From positions 744,001 through 808,000 of the forward strand of contig JADCRD010000001.1 in NCBI GenBank assembly GCA_014946745.1: a stretch of 64,000 bases of DNA, in the 5' to 3' direction. The notes under the pieces are model-generated. The model did not search any database and was not told the DNA's origin. It worked only from the letters and a program-made list of their open reading frames with translations. Positions 18,694 through 32,255 of this stretch are shown here, one piece after another (within the stretch, counting starts at the first letter, position 1; each line of letters starts with the position of its first letter). The stretch comes from Lysobacterales bacterium (GTDB lineage: Bacteria; Pseudomonadota; Gammaproteobacteria; Xanthomonadales; Xanthomonadaceae). Both the position numbers and the translations under genes were made by a program.

Positions 18694-18800
18694 TTCAGCA
18701 TCGGCGAACCTGCCCAACAGGTTTGTTCGTTTGCTGAAGCATCGAGGAGTGATGCTGCGCCGCCCAGCTCAACGCGATTCAGAATGTGCATCGCAAGGGC

Positions 18801-18829
18801 TTGACGAGACGAAGGCTACTCCGCATAAT
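18801..18829 (+). promoter_or_regulatory. Promoter of tRNA-Arg(ACG)
   Basis: TTGACG, a 17-nt spacer and CATAAT, ending 11 nt before the mature tRNA 5' end. This is a near-consensus sigma-70 promoter. Confidence 0.7.
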
Positions 18830-18840
18830 TTCGCTTCTAG

Positions 18841-18917
18841 GCGCCCGTAGCTCAGTTGGATAGAGCACCAGGCTACGAACTTGGGGGTCGGAGGTTCGAA
18901 TCCTTCCGGGCGCGCCA
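18841..18917 (+). tRNA. tRNA-Arg (ACG anticodon)
   Basis: A 77-nt tRNA with acceptor GCGCCCG/CGGGCGC, D-arm GCTCAGTTGGATAGAGC, anticodon loop CTACGAA (ACG, read as ICG after deamination) and T-arm GGAGGTTCGAATCCTTCC. CCA is encoded. Confidence 0.96.
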
Positions 18918-18926
18918 CACAAGAGA

Positions 18927-18958
18927 AAGCCGGTCGAGCAATCGACCGGCTTTTTTTT
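18927..18958 (+). terminator. Intrinsic terminator after tRNA-Arg
   Basis: AAGCCGGTCGA and TCGACCGGCTT form an 11-bp stem over GCAA and run straight into a series of T residues. This is the clearest rho-independent terminator in the window. Confidence 0.92.
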
Positions 18959-19020
18959 GCCCGGCCGTGATGCATTTGGCCCGGGCTCGAAGACGCCCTG
19001 CGCGCTCCGTTCGCCAAGTC

Positions 19021-19698
19021 TCAAGTGCGCGACGCCAGCCCCAGCTTCGCCCCCTCCGGCACCGCCTCGGCGCGCGAATTCAGGCTGAGCTTGCGATAGA
19101 CGTCCCTTACGTGCCCGGATGCCATCGGCGGGGACAGGCCCAGCGCCGCCGCGGTCTGCTCCACGGTGTAGCCCTTCGCGATCAACTGCAGGACTTCCGT
19201 TTCGCGTGCGCTCAGGGCTTGCGACCGCACGGCGGGAACAGCCACTGCGGTCTGCATGAACTGCCTGAGCAGCCTTCTCGCGATGCTTGGCGAAAGCGGT
19301 GGCCGTCCGTCGAGAATGCCACGCAGTGTCCGCGCCAGTTCGACGATCGGCAGATCCTTAAGCAGATAGCCCTGGGCGCCAGCGCGCAGCGCCGGAAACA
19401 CATGCGCATCGTCGTCGAATACGGTGCTGACAATGCAGACCGTCGAGGCCCAGTCGCGCTGCAGCGTCTCGATGAGGCGCAGGCCACCGCCGTCGAGCAG
19501 GCCGAGATCGACTATGGCGAGATCCGGCGCCTGCGTTGCGCCCGCGAGCGCAGCCCGCGCTTCCGCGAGGCTTCCGGCTTCCACGATCGACAGCTGTGGA
19601 TAGGCCGCCCGCAGCGACGCACCCAGCCAGGCGCGGGCCGGCGCCAGGTGATCGATCAGCAGGGCGGTGTTTGGCGCGACAGAGGTGAGGGTCTGCAT
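19021..19698 (-). CDS. NarL/FixJ-family response regulator
   Basis: A 225-aa transcription regulator. The receiver domain (residues about 10-125) has the phospho-acceptor Asp64 in DLAIVDLGLLDGGG and the conserved Lys in GYLLKD. The C-terminal LuxR-type helix-turn-helix is ALSARETEVLQLIAKGYTVEQTAAALGLSPPMASGHVRDVYRKL. It lies 2 nt downstream of the histidine kinase gene, with which it forms an operon. Target genes are unknown. Confidence 0.9.
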   Translation of the reverse strand: MQTLTSVAPNTALLIDHLAPARAWLGASLRAAYPQLSIVEAGSLAEARAALAGATQAPDLAIVDLGLLDGGGLRLIETLQRDWASTVCIVSTVFDDDAHVFPALRAGAQGYLLKDLPIVELARTLRGILDGRPPLSPSIARRLLRQFMQTAVAVPAVRSQALSARETEVLQLIAKGYTVEQTAAALGLSPPMASGHVRDVYRKLSLNSRAEAVPEGAKLGLASRT

Positions 19699-19700
19699 GC

Positions 19701-20426
19701 TCAGGCGTCACTCTCCGGCAGCGGAAACCGCAGGACGATCCGGGTGCCCCCGCGGGTACCGGTCTTCGAATCGGTGCGGCTCTTCGCATCGGCGCTGCGG
19801 CCGCGCAGGGTGTCCATGCGGCGATCCTCGCGCGAAGTGTCAGGGCCACCGGAGCCGTCGTCGATGACCTCAAGCAGCAGCTGGGCACCGTCAGGCCTCA
19901 CCCGCAGGCGCAGTCGTCGGACGCGGCCCGGGCGGATCGCGTTGCCGATGCCCTCGCGCACGATGCGATTGAGGTGCAGGGCTTGACCCGAATCAAGCTG
20001 CGGGTCGGGCAGGTCATCCGCCTGTTCCCACAGCAATTCGGCCTCGATGGCCCACAGCCGCTGCCGCGCTTCCGCTTCGATCTCAGCCAGCACGTCGGAC
20101 AACCGGCCCGGCTCGCCGCGTGAGCGACTGACCACGTCTCTCAGGTTCTGCAGCACGGCCCGCGCGCGGCCAGCATCCCCGGGTGTCGGTGCAGCGTAGA
20201 TCATCTGCAGCAGCTGCGAGCCGAGCTCGTCGTGCAGATCGCGATAGATGCGCTCGCGCTCTTCCAGCGCAATCTGCTGACGAACGCGGGCGCGTTCGGT
20301 TCTGGCCTGTTCGGTGAACAGCGTTCGCTGGGCTTCGTGGTGCCTGCGGAGCTGCTGCCGGCTGCGCCACAGCCACGCGCTGCATGCAGCGCAGAGAAAC
20401 AGCAGCGGCCACGCGATCCAGTTCAC
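19701..20426 (-). CDS. Sensor histidine kinase, HisKA_3 type
   Basis: A 241-aa kinase that partners the downstream NarL-type regulator. It has a single N-terminal membrane segment (WIAWPLLFLCAACSAWLW), a coiled-coil and the dimerisation/phospho-acceptor helix ERERIYRDLHDELGSQLLQM with His65. An HATPase region follows with NRIVREGIGNAIRP (N box) and EVIDDGSGGPD (D/G1 box). It lacks any recognisable periplasmic or PAS sensor domain, so the signal may be sensed in the membrane or cytosol. The start is GTG. Confidence 0.87.
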   Translation of the reverse strand: MNWIAWPLLFLCAACSAWLWRSRQQLRRHHEAQRTLFTEQARTERARVRQQIALEERERIYRDLHDELGSQLLQMIYAAPTPGDAGRARAVLQNLRDVVSRSRGEPGRLSDVLAEIEAEARQRLWAIEAELLWEQADDLPDPQLDSGQALHLNRIVREGIGNAIRPGRVRRLRLRVRPDGAQLLLEVIDDGSGGPDTSREDRRMDTLRGRSADAKSRTDSKTGTRGGTRIVLRFPLPESDA

Positions 20427-20663
20427 TCAGCGCTTCCTTGCGATCGCGCGGTGCGTCGTCGGCGTTCGCCGCTCGCCATCATGGGCGCGCCTTGAGCGGA
20501 CGCGAGGACTCTGGTCCTGCTTGCATGGCCGCCTGCGGTGGCGATCGAACCCGATGCCATCGGGCGCGTCGGTGGGGACACAGGGGCGGGGCATTGCATC
20601 GAGCGCGCGTGTCGCCGGATTTTCCGCTTCTGCCGCCATGGCCTCCCCCGCCTCCGTGATCGA
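20427..20663. other. Intergenic region, nothing recognised
   Basis: 237 bp between the histidine kinase start and the mvaB stop. I see no gene, RNA or clear hairpin; it should contain the promoter of the two-component operon. Confidence 0.4.
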
Positions 20664-21563
20664 TCAGCTGGCGCGACTGGCGATCCGCGCCCGTCCCGCT
20701 TTGCTGCCGTTGGGTCGCCCCAAGACCCCGGCCAGCCAGTCGCCGGTCGAGGCCAGGGCATCAGCGTCGACGCCATGCGTGAAGCCCAACCCTTCCAGCA
20801 GGTAGAGCACATCCTCGCTGGCGACGTTGCCCGATGCGCCCTTGGCGTAGGGGCAGCCGCCGGCGCCGCTGACGGCCGAATCGACCACGCGCACGCCGGC
20901 CTCAAGACAGGCGGCGATGTTGGCGATGGCCTGGCCATAGGTGTCGTGGAAATGCACGGCCAGCGCGCTCATCGGCAGCTCGGCTGCGACGGCTTCGAGC
21001 ACGGCGCGTGCGCGCCGCGGCGTGCCGACGCCGATGGTGTCGCCCAACGAGATCTCGTAGCAGCCCAGTGCATGCAGACGCTGGGCGACGCGCACGACAT
21101 CGGCCACCGGCACCTCGCCCTGGTAGGGGCAGCCGAGTACGGTGGAGACGTAGCCGCGCACGGCGATGCCGTCGGCGCGCGCGGCCTCGATCACCGGCGC
21201 GAAGCGCTGCAGGCTTTCCTCGATGCTGGCGTTGATGTTCTTCCGCGAGAAGGCTTCGGACGCCGCGGCGAAGACCGCGATCTCCTCGACGCCGACCGCC
21301 TTGGCGCGCTCGTAGCCCTGCAGGTTCGGCACCAGCACCGGGTAGCGCACGCCGGGGCGTCGCGCGATCGCGCTGAACACCTCGGCGGCATCGGCCAGCT
21401 GAGGCACCCACTTCGGGCTGACGAAGCTGGTGGCCTCGACCGTCTCCAGGCCGCTGCCGGCCAGGCGCTCGATCAGCTCGATCTTGAGTGCGGCGGGCAG
21501 CAGGGTCTTCTCATTCTGCAGTCCGTCGCGCGGGCCGACTTCGACGATGCGTACGTGGTCCAT
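20664..21563 (-). CDS. mvaB: Hydroxymethylglutaryl-CoA lyase
   Basis: Cleaves HMG-CoA to acetoacetate and acetyl-CoA, the last step of leucine degradation. The 299-aa product has the DRE-TIM motif VRIVEVGPRDGLQNEK, SFVSPKWVPQLAD, the metal-binding HFHDTYGQAIAN and the catalytic-Cys loop VSGAGGCPYAKGASGNVASED. SD AAGGAA precedes the ATG. It lies 14 nt downstream of a lipoprotein gene that is itself coupled to the carboxylase gene, so all three are probably one transcript. Confidence 0.95.
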   Translation of the reverse strand: MDHVRIVEVGPRDGLQNEKTLLPAALKIELIERLAGSGLETVEATSFVSPKWVPQLADAAEVFSAIARRPGVRYPVLVPNLQGYERAKAVGVEEIAVFAAASEAFSRKNINASIEESLQRFAPVIEAARADGIAVRGYVSTVLGCPYQGEVPVADVVRVAQRLHALGCYEISLGDTIGVGTPRRARAVLEAVAAELPMSALAVHFHDTYGQAIANIAACLEAGVRVVDSAVSGAGGCPYAKGASGNVASEDVLYLLEGLGFTHGVDADALASTGDWLAGVLGRPNGSKAGRARIASRAS

Positions 21564-21577
21564 TCGAGTTCCTTGCT

Positions 21578-22200
21578 TCAGCGCCGTGCCCGCATCAACT
21601 CAGCCTCGATCTCGGCCAAGCTGCGTCGACTGCGCTCCAGCACGATCGAGGCCTTGCGCTCGAACAGGCCGGGGGTTTCGACGATGCGCAGGGTGTCTTC
21701 GCGGGTGCCGCGCACGTAGACGTGCAGCTCGTTGAGCGTGGATGAGACGGTGCCTTCGAGCACGCCGTCGATGATCATGCGTGCGGCGGCGCGGTCGTCG
21801 ACCTTGTGGATCTCGAGCTTCGCGCCGCGCAGGCGGTAGCGGGCGATGAAGAAGTTTCGCGTCGGCACCGGGTCGACGCCGTGCACGGGCGGCAGTGTGA
21901 CCAGATCTTCCAGCGCGGCATCGGCCACCACCACGTAGCGCTGGCCGCGGTGCTCGACGTAGTTCAGCGGCACCGGCGCCTGCCGCAGCGGGCCGCCGTC
22001 TTCCAGCTGCGACAGCAGGAAGCTGCGGCACTGCTCGTCGACCAGCAGGCCGGCGACCTGGCTGTCCTCGGAGCGGTCCAGCCACACACCTTTCCAGCCT
22101 TCGTCGCAGCGCTGGATGCGCTCGCCGGGTGGCGACTCGAAGCGGGTCTCGACGCAGCCCGCGAGCATCAGCGCACAGAGCGCGAGTAGCAGGGGGCGCA

Positions 22201-22201
<1 letters not shown>
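21578..22201 (-). CDS. Putative lipoprotein of unknown function
   Basis: A 207-aa protein with a lipoprotein signal (MRPLLLALCALMLAGC; lipobox LAGC, Cys at residue 16). The rest is soluble and mixed alpha/beta, with GKGVWLD-like GWKGVWLDRSED and YVEHRGQRYVVVADAALEDLVTLPPV. The final RRSLAEIEAELMRARR is helical. I do not recognise the family. The ATG at 22201 overlaps the carboxylase stop by one base; a GTG at 22204 is an alternative. Its place inside a leucine catabolism operon is unexplained. Confidence 0.75.
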
Positions 22202-24207
<2,006 letters not shown>

Positions 24208-24322
24208 GCGGGCGCGTCTCGCACGGCCCGCGGGGCTGGGGGCCGCTTCAAGGGGCGCTAGTTTCGGGGATTCGCCCGCGCTTGGCTATGTGCCGCAGGG
24301 CGGTGGCGCAGGCCCTCGGAGA

Positions 24323-25273
24323 CTACAGCCCGCTCAGCGCACGCAGCTCGGTGCAGGGCTGGCCGCGCTCCCAGAGCTCGTCGAATGCGTTCTGCAGCTG
24401 GCGACGGCGCCCTTCCGCCTGCAGGCTGGCGCTGCCCTCGAAGCGGCTGGCCAGCGGGCGCAGGAAGAAGCCGCCGGCATCGTTCAGCAGCAGGGCCATC
24501 GGGTTCTGCTGATCGATCGGCTCGCTGACCTGGCGTACGTGGATCAGGCTGGTGAGACGCTGCATCAGCGGCAGCCAGGGGTGCTGGACGCGCTGCAGGC
24601 TGGCGGGCTCCTGCAGCAGCACGCGCACCTCGACGCCGCGACCGCGGGCCAGCAGCTGGCGCATGGCTTCCACCGCGTCCGCCGTGCCGAGCAGCGCCGG
24701 GTCGAGGTCGCGCGCAAACACGCACATGCGATGTCGCGCGCGCTGGACGAGCTGCAGGCTGATTTCGCGGGCCTCGTGCTCACTGTCGATATTGAGCTGC
24801 TCAAGGCCGGCACTGCGCGGAATCACGGCTTCGTTCAGGGCGCGACGCATGTGCACGTGCTCGATGCCGGCCTCAAGGAAGTGGTCGCCGTAGGCCTCGA
24901 AGCCATGGCGCGCGTAAAAGGCGCGCGCATGGATCTGCGAATGCAGCTCGACCCGCTGCAGGCCGCGCGCGCGGGCGATCTCGACCAGCCGCTCCAGGAT
25001 CAACCCGCCAACGCCGCGTCCGCGCCAGGCGTCCAGCACTGCCACGCGGCCGATTCGGCCGTCGGGCATCAGCCGGCCGGTGCCGATCGCCACGCCGTCA
25101 GCGCTGCGCGCGATCACGTGCTGGCACAGCGGATCGAGTGCGTCGAGCTCGATCTCCAAAGGCACCTTCTGGCCGCGCACGAAGACCTCGCCGCGGATGG
25201 CGCGCAGGCTGTCGAAGTCGCGGCGGTAGTCAGCGGGTTCGACGCTGAAGCCTTCGGGGATGCTTGCGCTCAT
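24323..25273 (-). CDS. GNAT N-acetyltransferase fused to an extra C-terminal domain
   Basis: A 316-aa protein. Residues about 10-150 form a GNAT domain with the acetyl-CoA loop GRIGRVAVLDAWRGRGVGGLILERLVEIAR and HSQIHARAFYARHGFEAYGDHFLEAGIEHVHM. The C-terminal half (about 165-316; EHEAREISLQLVQRARHRMCVFARDLDPALL) suggests a phospholipase D-like or DUF7931-type fold, without a visible HKD motif. Substrate is unknown. It stands alone with 100-bp class spacers on both sides. Confidence 0.82.
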   Translation of the reverse strand: MSASIPEGFSVEPADYRRDFDSLRAIRGEVFVRGQKVPLEIELDALDPLCQHVIARSADGVAIGTGRLMPDGRIGRVAVLDAWRGRGVGGLILERLVEIARARGLQRVELHSQIHARAFYARHGFEAYGDHFLEAGIEHVHMRRALNEAVIPRSAGLEQLNIDSEHEAREISLQLVQRARHRMCVFARDLDPALLGTADAVEAMRQLLARGRGVEVRVLLQEPASLQRVQHPWLPLMQRLTSLIHVRQVSEPIDQQNPMALLLNDAGGFFLRPLASRFEGSASLQAEGRRRQLQNAFDELWERGQPCTELRALSGL

Positions 25274-25320
25274 GCGGGTCTCGCGGGTGGGATCAGCTCG
25301 ATGGTGTCGGCGCGACAGGA

Positions 25321-26547
25321 TCAGCGCGCGCGCGACTTGCGCGCCGGCTGCAGGATCAGATGCCCGGCCTGCACCAGCGCCCAGGCGCTCTCGCGGTCCT
25401 GTGCCTTGAATGCAGCCCAGTCGGCGATGCTCACTGCATCGCCGCGTGCCAGCCGCTTGGCGCCGGCCAGACTGCAGGAGTAGGACTCGCCGTGCACGAA
25501 CATCAGGGCGCCGCGACCCTGGCGCGCCCAGGCGCTGCGGCTGAAGGGATGCCAGCCGAGCTGGCCGCCGGCCGCGAGCGTGTCTTCGAGCTTGGCCCGG
25601 CTGGGCAGGCGCGGGCCCGGCTGCGGCGTGCCGGCGTTGCGGTAGGCGGTGATGAAGCGCCCGAACCAGCGCCCCAAGGCGGCGTCGTCCATCGCCAGCA
25701 GCGGGGCCAGCGCGCCGCGCACGCGGGCGAGTGCGGCGGCATCGATCTCGGCGACATCGCGGACCGGCGCGAGGTCGGGATCGACATAGCGCAGCTCTTC
25801 CGACAGCTGCGTGCCCAGCTCATCGGCGAGGTCGGTGACCAGCTCGTTGATGGACGGTGCGCGCATGCCCAGCGACAGGGTGAGGCAGGGCGTTTCCGCG
25901 ACACCGTGGTGGGGCACGCCGGGCGGCAAGTAGAGCACATCCCCGGGGCAGAGCACCCAGTCGTGGCTGGGCGTGAACTGCTGCAGCAGACGCAGCTGGG
26001 CGCCCTCGCGGAACGTCTTGGGCGCAGCCGGATCGAGGTCGATCTGCCAGCGCCGTTCGCCCAGTCCCTGCATCAGGAAGACGTCGTACTGGTCGACGTG
26101 CGGGCCGACAGAGCCGCCGGGCACCGCGTAACTGATCATGATGTCGTCGATGCGCCAGCGCGGCAGAAAACCGTAGTGCTGCTTGAGTGCCGCGACATCG
26201 GCGTCCCACTTGTCGACGTCCTGAACCAGCAGGGTCCAATCGCGCTCACCGAGACCTGCGAAGCGCTCCTCGGGGAAGGGGCCGGTCTCCAACGCGTAGT
26301 GGTCCTTGCGGCGATCGTGCAGCACCAGGCGCGACAGCGCGCCGTCCTCGCAGGCGAGACCCGCGAGATCCTCGGGCGTGATCGGACAAGCCACGTCGGC
26401 GAAGGCGCCGCGGATCAGCAGGGGACGCTTCTGCCAGTAGTCGCGCAGGAAGGCCGCTGGCGCCATGCCAAGGCGCTGCTTTGCGCTGGCCTGCACTTCG
26501 ATCGGCGGCGCGGACGAGGCAGCGCGCTTGCGGGGAGCGATCGCCAT
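25321..26547 (-). CDS. roxA: RoxA-type ribosomal protein uL16 3-hydroxylase (cupin/JmjC)
   Basis: Fe(II)/2-oxoglutarate oxygenase; E. coli YcfD/RoxA hydroxylates an Arg of ribosomal protein L16. The 408-aa product has a JmjC-like double-stranded beta-helix with the HxD metal motif in GSVGPHVDQYDVFLMQ and the distal His in LYLPPGVPHHGVAE. A C-terminal helical region follows. The family length is about 370-390. The start at MAIAPRKRA, 1 nt from the purB stop, is preferred to an upstream ATG inside purB. Confidence 0.87.
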   Translation of the reverse strand: MAIAPRKRAASSAPPIEVQASAKQRLGMAPAAFLRDYWQKRPLLIRGAFADVACPITPEDLAGLACEDGALSRLVLHDRRKDHYALETGPFPEERFAGLGERDWTLLVQDVDKWDADVAALKQHYGFLPRWRIDDIMISYAVPGGSVGPHVDQYDVFLMQGLGERRWQIDLDPAAPKTFREGAQLRLLQQFTPSHDWVLCPGDVLYLPPGVPHHGVAETPCLTLSLGMRAPSINELVTDLADELGTQLSEELRYVDPDLAPVRDVAEIDAAALARVRGALAPLLAMDDAALGRWFGRFITAYRNAGTPQPGPRLPSRAKLEDTLAAGGQLGWHPFSRSAWARQGRGALMFVHGESYSCSLAGAKRLARGDAVSIADWAAFKAQDRESAWALVQAGHLILQPARKSRAR

Positions 26548-26548
26548 C

Positions 26549-27958
<1,410 letters not shown>

Positions 27959-28039
27959 TTACGCTGCATGGCCGCTGGCGTCGGACTTGGGGTTTCGCGC
28001 GGGCGTAGCATCGGGGCTTTCCCGCCAGGAAGAACTCCC

Positions 28040-29437
<1,398 letters not shown>

Positions 29438-29497
29438 TCGCGCGAGCGCTTGTTCGGTGGATTTCAGCCGGGGCGAGGGATGCGCGCGCTGCGGCCC

Positions 29498-30457
29498 TCA
29501 GCCTGCCAGCGCCTCGCTGCCGCCGACGGCCTGGGCGGCGCGGTCGCGGCCACTCTTCTTCGCCAGATAGAGCGCCTTGTCGGCGAGTGCGATCAGGCGC
29601 TCAGGCGACAGCTGGCCGCTGGGTACGCGGGTGGCCACGCCAATGCTGATGCTGACCAGGCCTTTCGGTGAATGCCCATGCTGTATGGCCAGTCGTTCGA
29701 CGTTGGAGCGCACCGACTCGGCGATCTCCAGGGCATGCGCTGCGGTGGTTTCAGGCAGCAGCACGGCGAACTCCTCGCCGCCGTAGCGCGCCGCCAGCTC
29801 GCAGGGGCGGCGGATGGCGAACTGCAGCGCGCTGCTGATGCGGCGCAGGCACTCGTCGCCCTGCAGGTGCCCGTAGTTGTCGTTGTACAGCTTGAAGTAG
29901 TCGACGTCGCACATCAGCAGCGACAGCGGATGGCGCTGGCGCTCGCCGCGGTCCCATTCGCTGCGCAGCACGGTGTCGAAGTGGCGGCGGTTGGCGAGGC
30001 CGGTGAGGCCGTCCATCGCCGACAGCCGCATCAGCTCGCGGTTGACCTGGTCGAGCTGGTGGGTGGTTTCGAGCAGCTTGTCGCGCATCTGGGCGATGCG
30101 CGACATCGCCCGCACCTTGGCCGCGAACACAATCGGGTTGATCGGCTTGACCAGATAGTCATCGCCACCCGCTTCGATGCCGGCTTCCAGATCGGCATCG
30201 CTGGCGCGACCGGTGAGGAAAACGATGGGTGTCCAATCGCCGGGCCCTTCGTGGGCACGAATGCGGCGGGCCACGTCCATGCCGTCGATGTCGGGCAGCA
30301 CGACATCCAGCAGAATCAGGTCGGGCCTTCGCTGGCTGTAGAGGGCAAGCCCCGCTTCGCCGGTCTCGGCCTGGATGGGTTCGATGCCGATCTCACGCAG
30401 CAGGTGGGCGATCATCGCCTGGCTGGTGCGCGAATCCTCGATGACGAGAGCCTTCAC
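29498..30457 (-). CDS. Response regulator with GGDEF domain (diguanylate cyclase)
   Basis: A PleD-like protein of about 319 aa from the GTG at 30457 (VKALVIEDSRTSQAM). The receiver domain has Asp51 in DLILLDVVLPDIDGMD and DDYLVKP. After a coiled-coil linker comes a GGDEF domain with the active site ARYGGEEFAVLLPE, predicted to make c-di-GMP from GTP. The position of the inhibitory RxxD site, five residues before GGEEF, reads RPCE, so product inhibition may be weak or altered. The frame extends to 30610, but that part is not family-like. Confidence 0.87.
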   Translation of the reverse strand: MKALVIEDSRTSQAMIAHLLREIGIEPIQAETGEAGLALYSQRRPDLILLDVVLPDIDGMDVARRIRAHEGPGDWTPIVFLTGRASDADLEAGIEAGGDDYLVKPINPIVFAAKVRAMSRIAQMRDKLLETTHQLDQVNRELMRLSAMDGLTGLANRRHFDTVLRSEWDRGERQRHPLSLLMCDVDYFKLYNDNYGHLQGDECLRRISSALQFAIRRPCELAARYGGEEFAVLLPETTAAHALEIAESVRSNVERLAIQHGHSPKGLVSISIGVATRVPSGQLSPERLIALADKALYLAKKSGRDRAAQAVGGSEALAG

Positions 30458-30613
30458 GCGTGCGAGCCCCGGGATTGGCGGGCTGCAGAGGGCTGGCTGG
30501 CGGTGCTGAACATGGTCGCCCCCGTGGCGGCCGTCGAAACTGGCTTCCACGGATGCAAGTCCCGCGCCGCGTCCGCCGTCGAGCGCTCGGCGGACGGCGG
30601 TGAACTTCAAGGC

Positions 30614-31354
30614 TCAGCGCCAGTGCTCGGCCACCCAGGCGGTGGGATGCACCTTGCGGTACCACTTGCCGCTCTCCCCCGCGATCGCGTCAGGCGGGTT
30701 CGGCTTGCCGTGGAAGGCGATGATCTTTGCCCCTTCGGGAAGGCGCGGCGGCTGGAACCAGCACAGGATTCCCGGCCGCACGCAGTGGCGCTTGAAGCTG
30801 CGGCACCAGCTGTCGGGCCAGTAGCTGACCTTGCCCTGGCGACCCAGATAGCCGGTGATGAACTCCTGCTCGTTGCGCACCTCCGACAGCGCCTTGTCCT
30901 TGTTGGCGGCGAGGTACTCCAGGGCGTCCGCATGCGCGCCGATGGTGTAGCGATAGACCGAGGTGTTGCCGGTGCCGTCGCGCTTGTCCCATTCCTTGAT
31001 GACCACGAACTCGCCCGGCGGCTCGAAGAAGGCGTCGATGCTGTCGACGATCACGACATCGAGGTCGATGAAGAGAGTCGTGCCCTTCAGGTCATAGAGC
31101 TCGCGCTTGAAACTCGTGAGCTTCAGCCAGCCGTGGGCGAAGGTCCAGGGCAGGCGCTGGTCGAAATCGGCGAAGCCGACCTGCGGGATATCGAAAACTT
31201 CGATGTCCGGCTCGATGCCGCTGCGGTCGTCGGTCAGGCAGACGAAGCGGTGCGGTCGCTTGAGATGCCTGCGCACCATCGAGCGCAGCCGGTTGACGTA
31301 CTCCGGGCCGTACTTGCGGCCCCATTTGATGCACAGGACGTTGACCGGTTCCAT
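30614..31354 (-). CDS. Putative glycosyltransferase with DLD motif
   Basis: A 246-aa protein starting MEPVNVLCIKWGRKYGPEYVNRL. It has RFVCLTDDRSGIEPDIEVFDIP, then LKGTTLFIDLDVVIVDSID, where DLD resembles the DxD metal/nucleotide-sugar site of GT-A glycosyltransferases. Near the end it has KIIAFHGKPNPPDAI, which resembles the C-terminal HF/HG motif of family 8-like enzymes. It is divergent from the Kdo kinase gene, suggesting LPS or capsule modification. Donor and acceptor are not identifiable. Confidence 0.7.
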   Translation of the reverse strand: MEPVNVLCIKWGRKYGPEYVNRLRSMVRRHLKRPHRFVCLTDDRSGIEPDIEVFDIPQVGFADFDQRLPWTFAHGWLKLTSFKRELYDLKGTTLFIDLDVVIVDSIDAFFEPPGEFVVIKEWDKRDGTGNTSVYRYTIGAHADALEYLAANKDKALSEVRNEQEFITGYLGRQGKVSYWPDSWCRSFKRHCVRPGILCWFQPPRLPEGAKIIAFHGKPNPPDAIAGESGKWYRKVHPTAWVAEHWR

Positions 31355-31472
31355 CGCTGTTTGCGCTCGCCATCGGTGTGGTTGCAAGGCTCTGCATTCT
31401 ACATGCGGTGCTGCATGGGCCCTTCGAAGGCGCTTGCTACACTGCCGCGCCCTCCCGTGCAGAACGACTATC

Positions 31473-32255
31473 GTGACCCGCAGCGAGACCGACACTCCGG
31501 CCAGCGAACGCGTAGAGGAGTCGCGCGTCACCGACGCCCGCGGCGCCCTGCTGTTCGATCGCCGACGCATCGCCCAGGCCGATCGCCTGCTGCTCGATCC
31601 CCAGCATTGGGCCGGTCGCGGCCGCATGGAGGCTGCGCGTGGCGGCCGCGGCGCCGTCTGCTTCGTGCGCGGCGAGTTCGGCGAGGCGGTGATCCGCCAC
31701 TACCGCCGCGGCGGCCTGGTCGGGCGGGTGATCCGCGACCGCTATCTCTGGACCGGCGAGGACGCCAACCGCGCTTTCCGCGAATTCCGTCTGCTGGCCA
31801 GGCTGCGCGAGCTTGGGCTGCCGGTGCCCGCGCCGCTGGCCGCCGGCTATGCCCGTGCCGGGCTCTTCTACCGGGCGGACCTGATGACTATGGCGATTCC
31901 CGACAGCCGCACCCTGGCGCAGTGGCTGGCGGCAGGGCAGGGCGCGGATTTCGACTGGACCGGCCTGGGCCGTCTGCTGGCGCGCTTCCACGCGGCCGGC
32001 GCTTTCCATGCCGACCTGAATGCGCACAACGTCATGCGCGATGGCGACGGTGCACTGTGGCTGATCGATTTTGATCGCGGCGAGCTGCGCGCGCCCGCGC
32101 TCGACTGGCAGCGCGCCAATCTGCAGCGGCTTGCGCGCTCGCTGCGCAAGCTTGGCCTTGAGGGCGCAGCACTGGCGCAGGCGTGGTCAGCGGTCGGCGC
32201 GGGCTATGTCGAAGCGGGCGGTCGCGCGGCCGCCTGCGAGCTCACGTCCGGATGA
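31473..32255 (+). CDS. kdkA: KdkA, 3-deoxy-D-manno-octulosonate kinase
   Basis: Phosphorylates the Kdo residue of the LPS inner core at the cytoplasmic face of the inner membrane, as in Haemophilus and Xanthomonas, whose cores carry one phosphorylated Kdo. The 260-aa product has RGAVCFVRGEFGEAVIRHYRRGGLVGRVIRDRYLW, the kinase catalytic loop HADLNAHNVM and the metal-binding LIDFDRG. The start is a GTG at 31473. Its stop overlaps the next gene (ATGA). Confidence 0.9.
   Translation: MTRSETDTPASERVEESRVTDARGALLFDRRRIAQADRLLLDPQHWAGRGRMEAARGGRGAVCFVRGEFGEAVIRHYRRGGLVGRVIRDRYLWTGEDANRAFREFRLLARLRELGLPVPAPLAAGYARAGLFYRADLMTMAIPDSRTLAQWLAAGQGADFDWTGLGRLLARFHAAGAFHADLNAHNVMRDGDGALWLIDFDRGELRAPALDWQRANLQRLARSLRKLGLEGAALAQAWSAVGAGYVEAGGRAAACELTSG

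Noticed and set aside
18565..18917. tRNA genes as integration sites for a genomic island
   Set aside because: Genes on both sides are ordinary chromosomal genes and no integrase or duplicated tRNA 3' end was found.
29672..32074. 800-codon plus-strand frame covering the GGDEF and glycosyltransferase genes
   Set aside because: Shadow frame with repetitive Ala/Val/Asp composition and no domain; three real genes occupy the interval in other frames.
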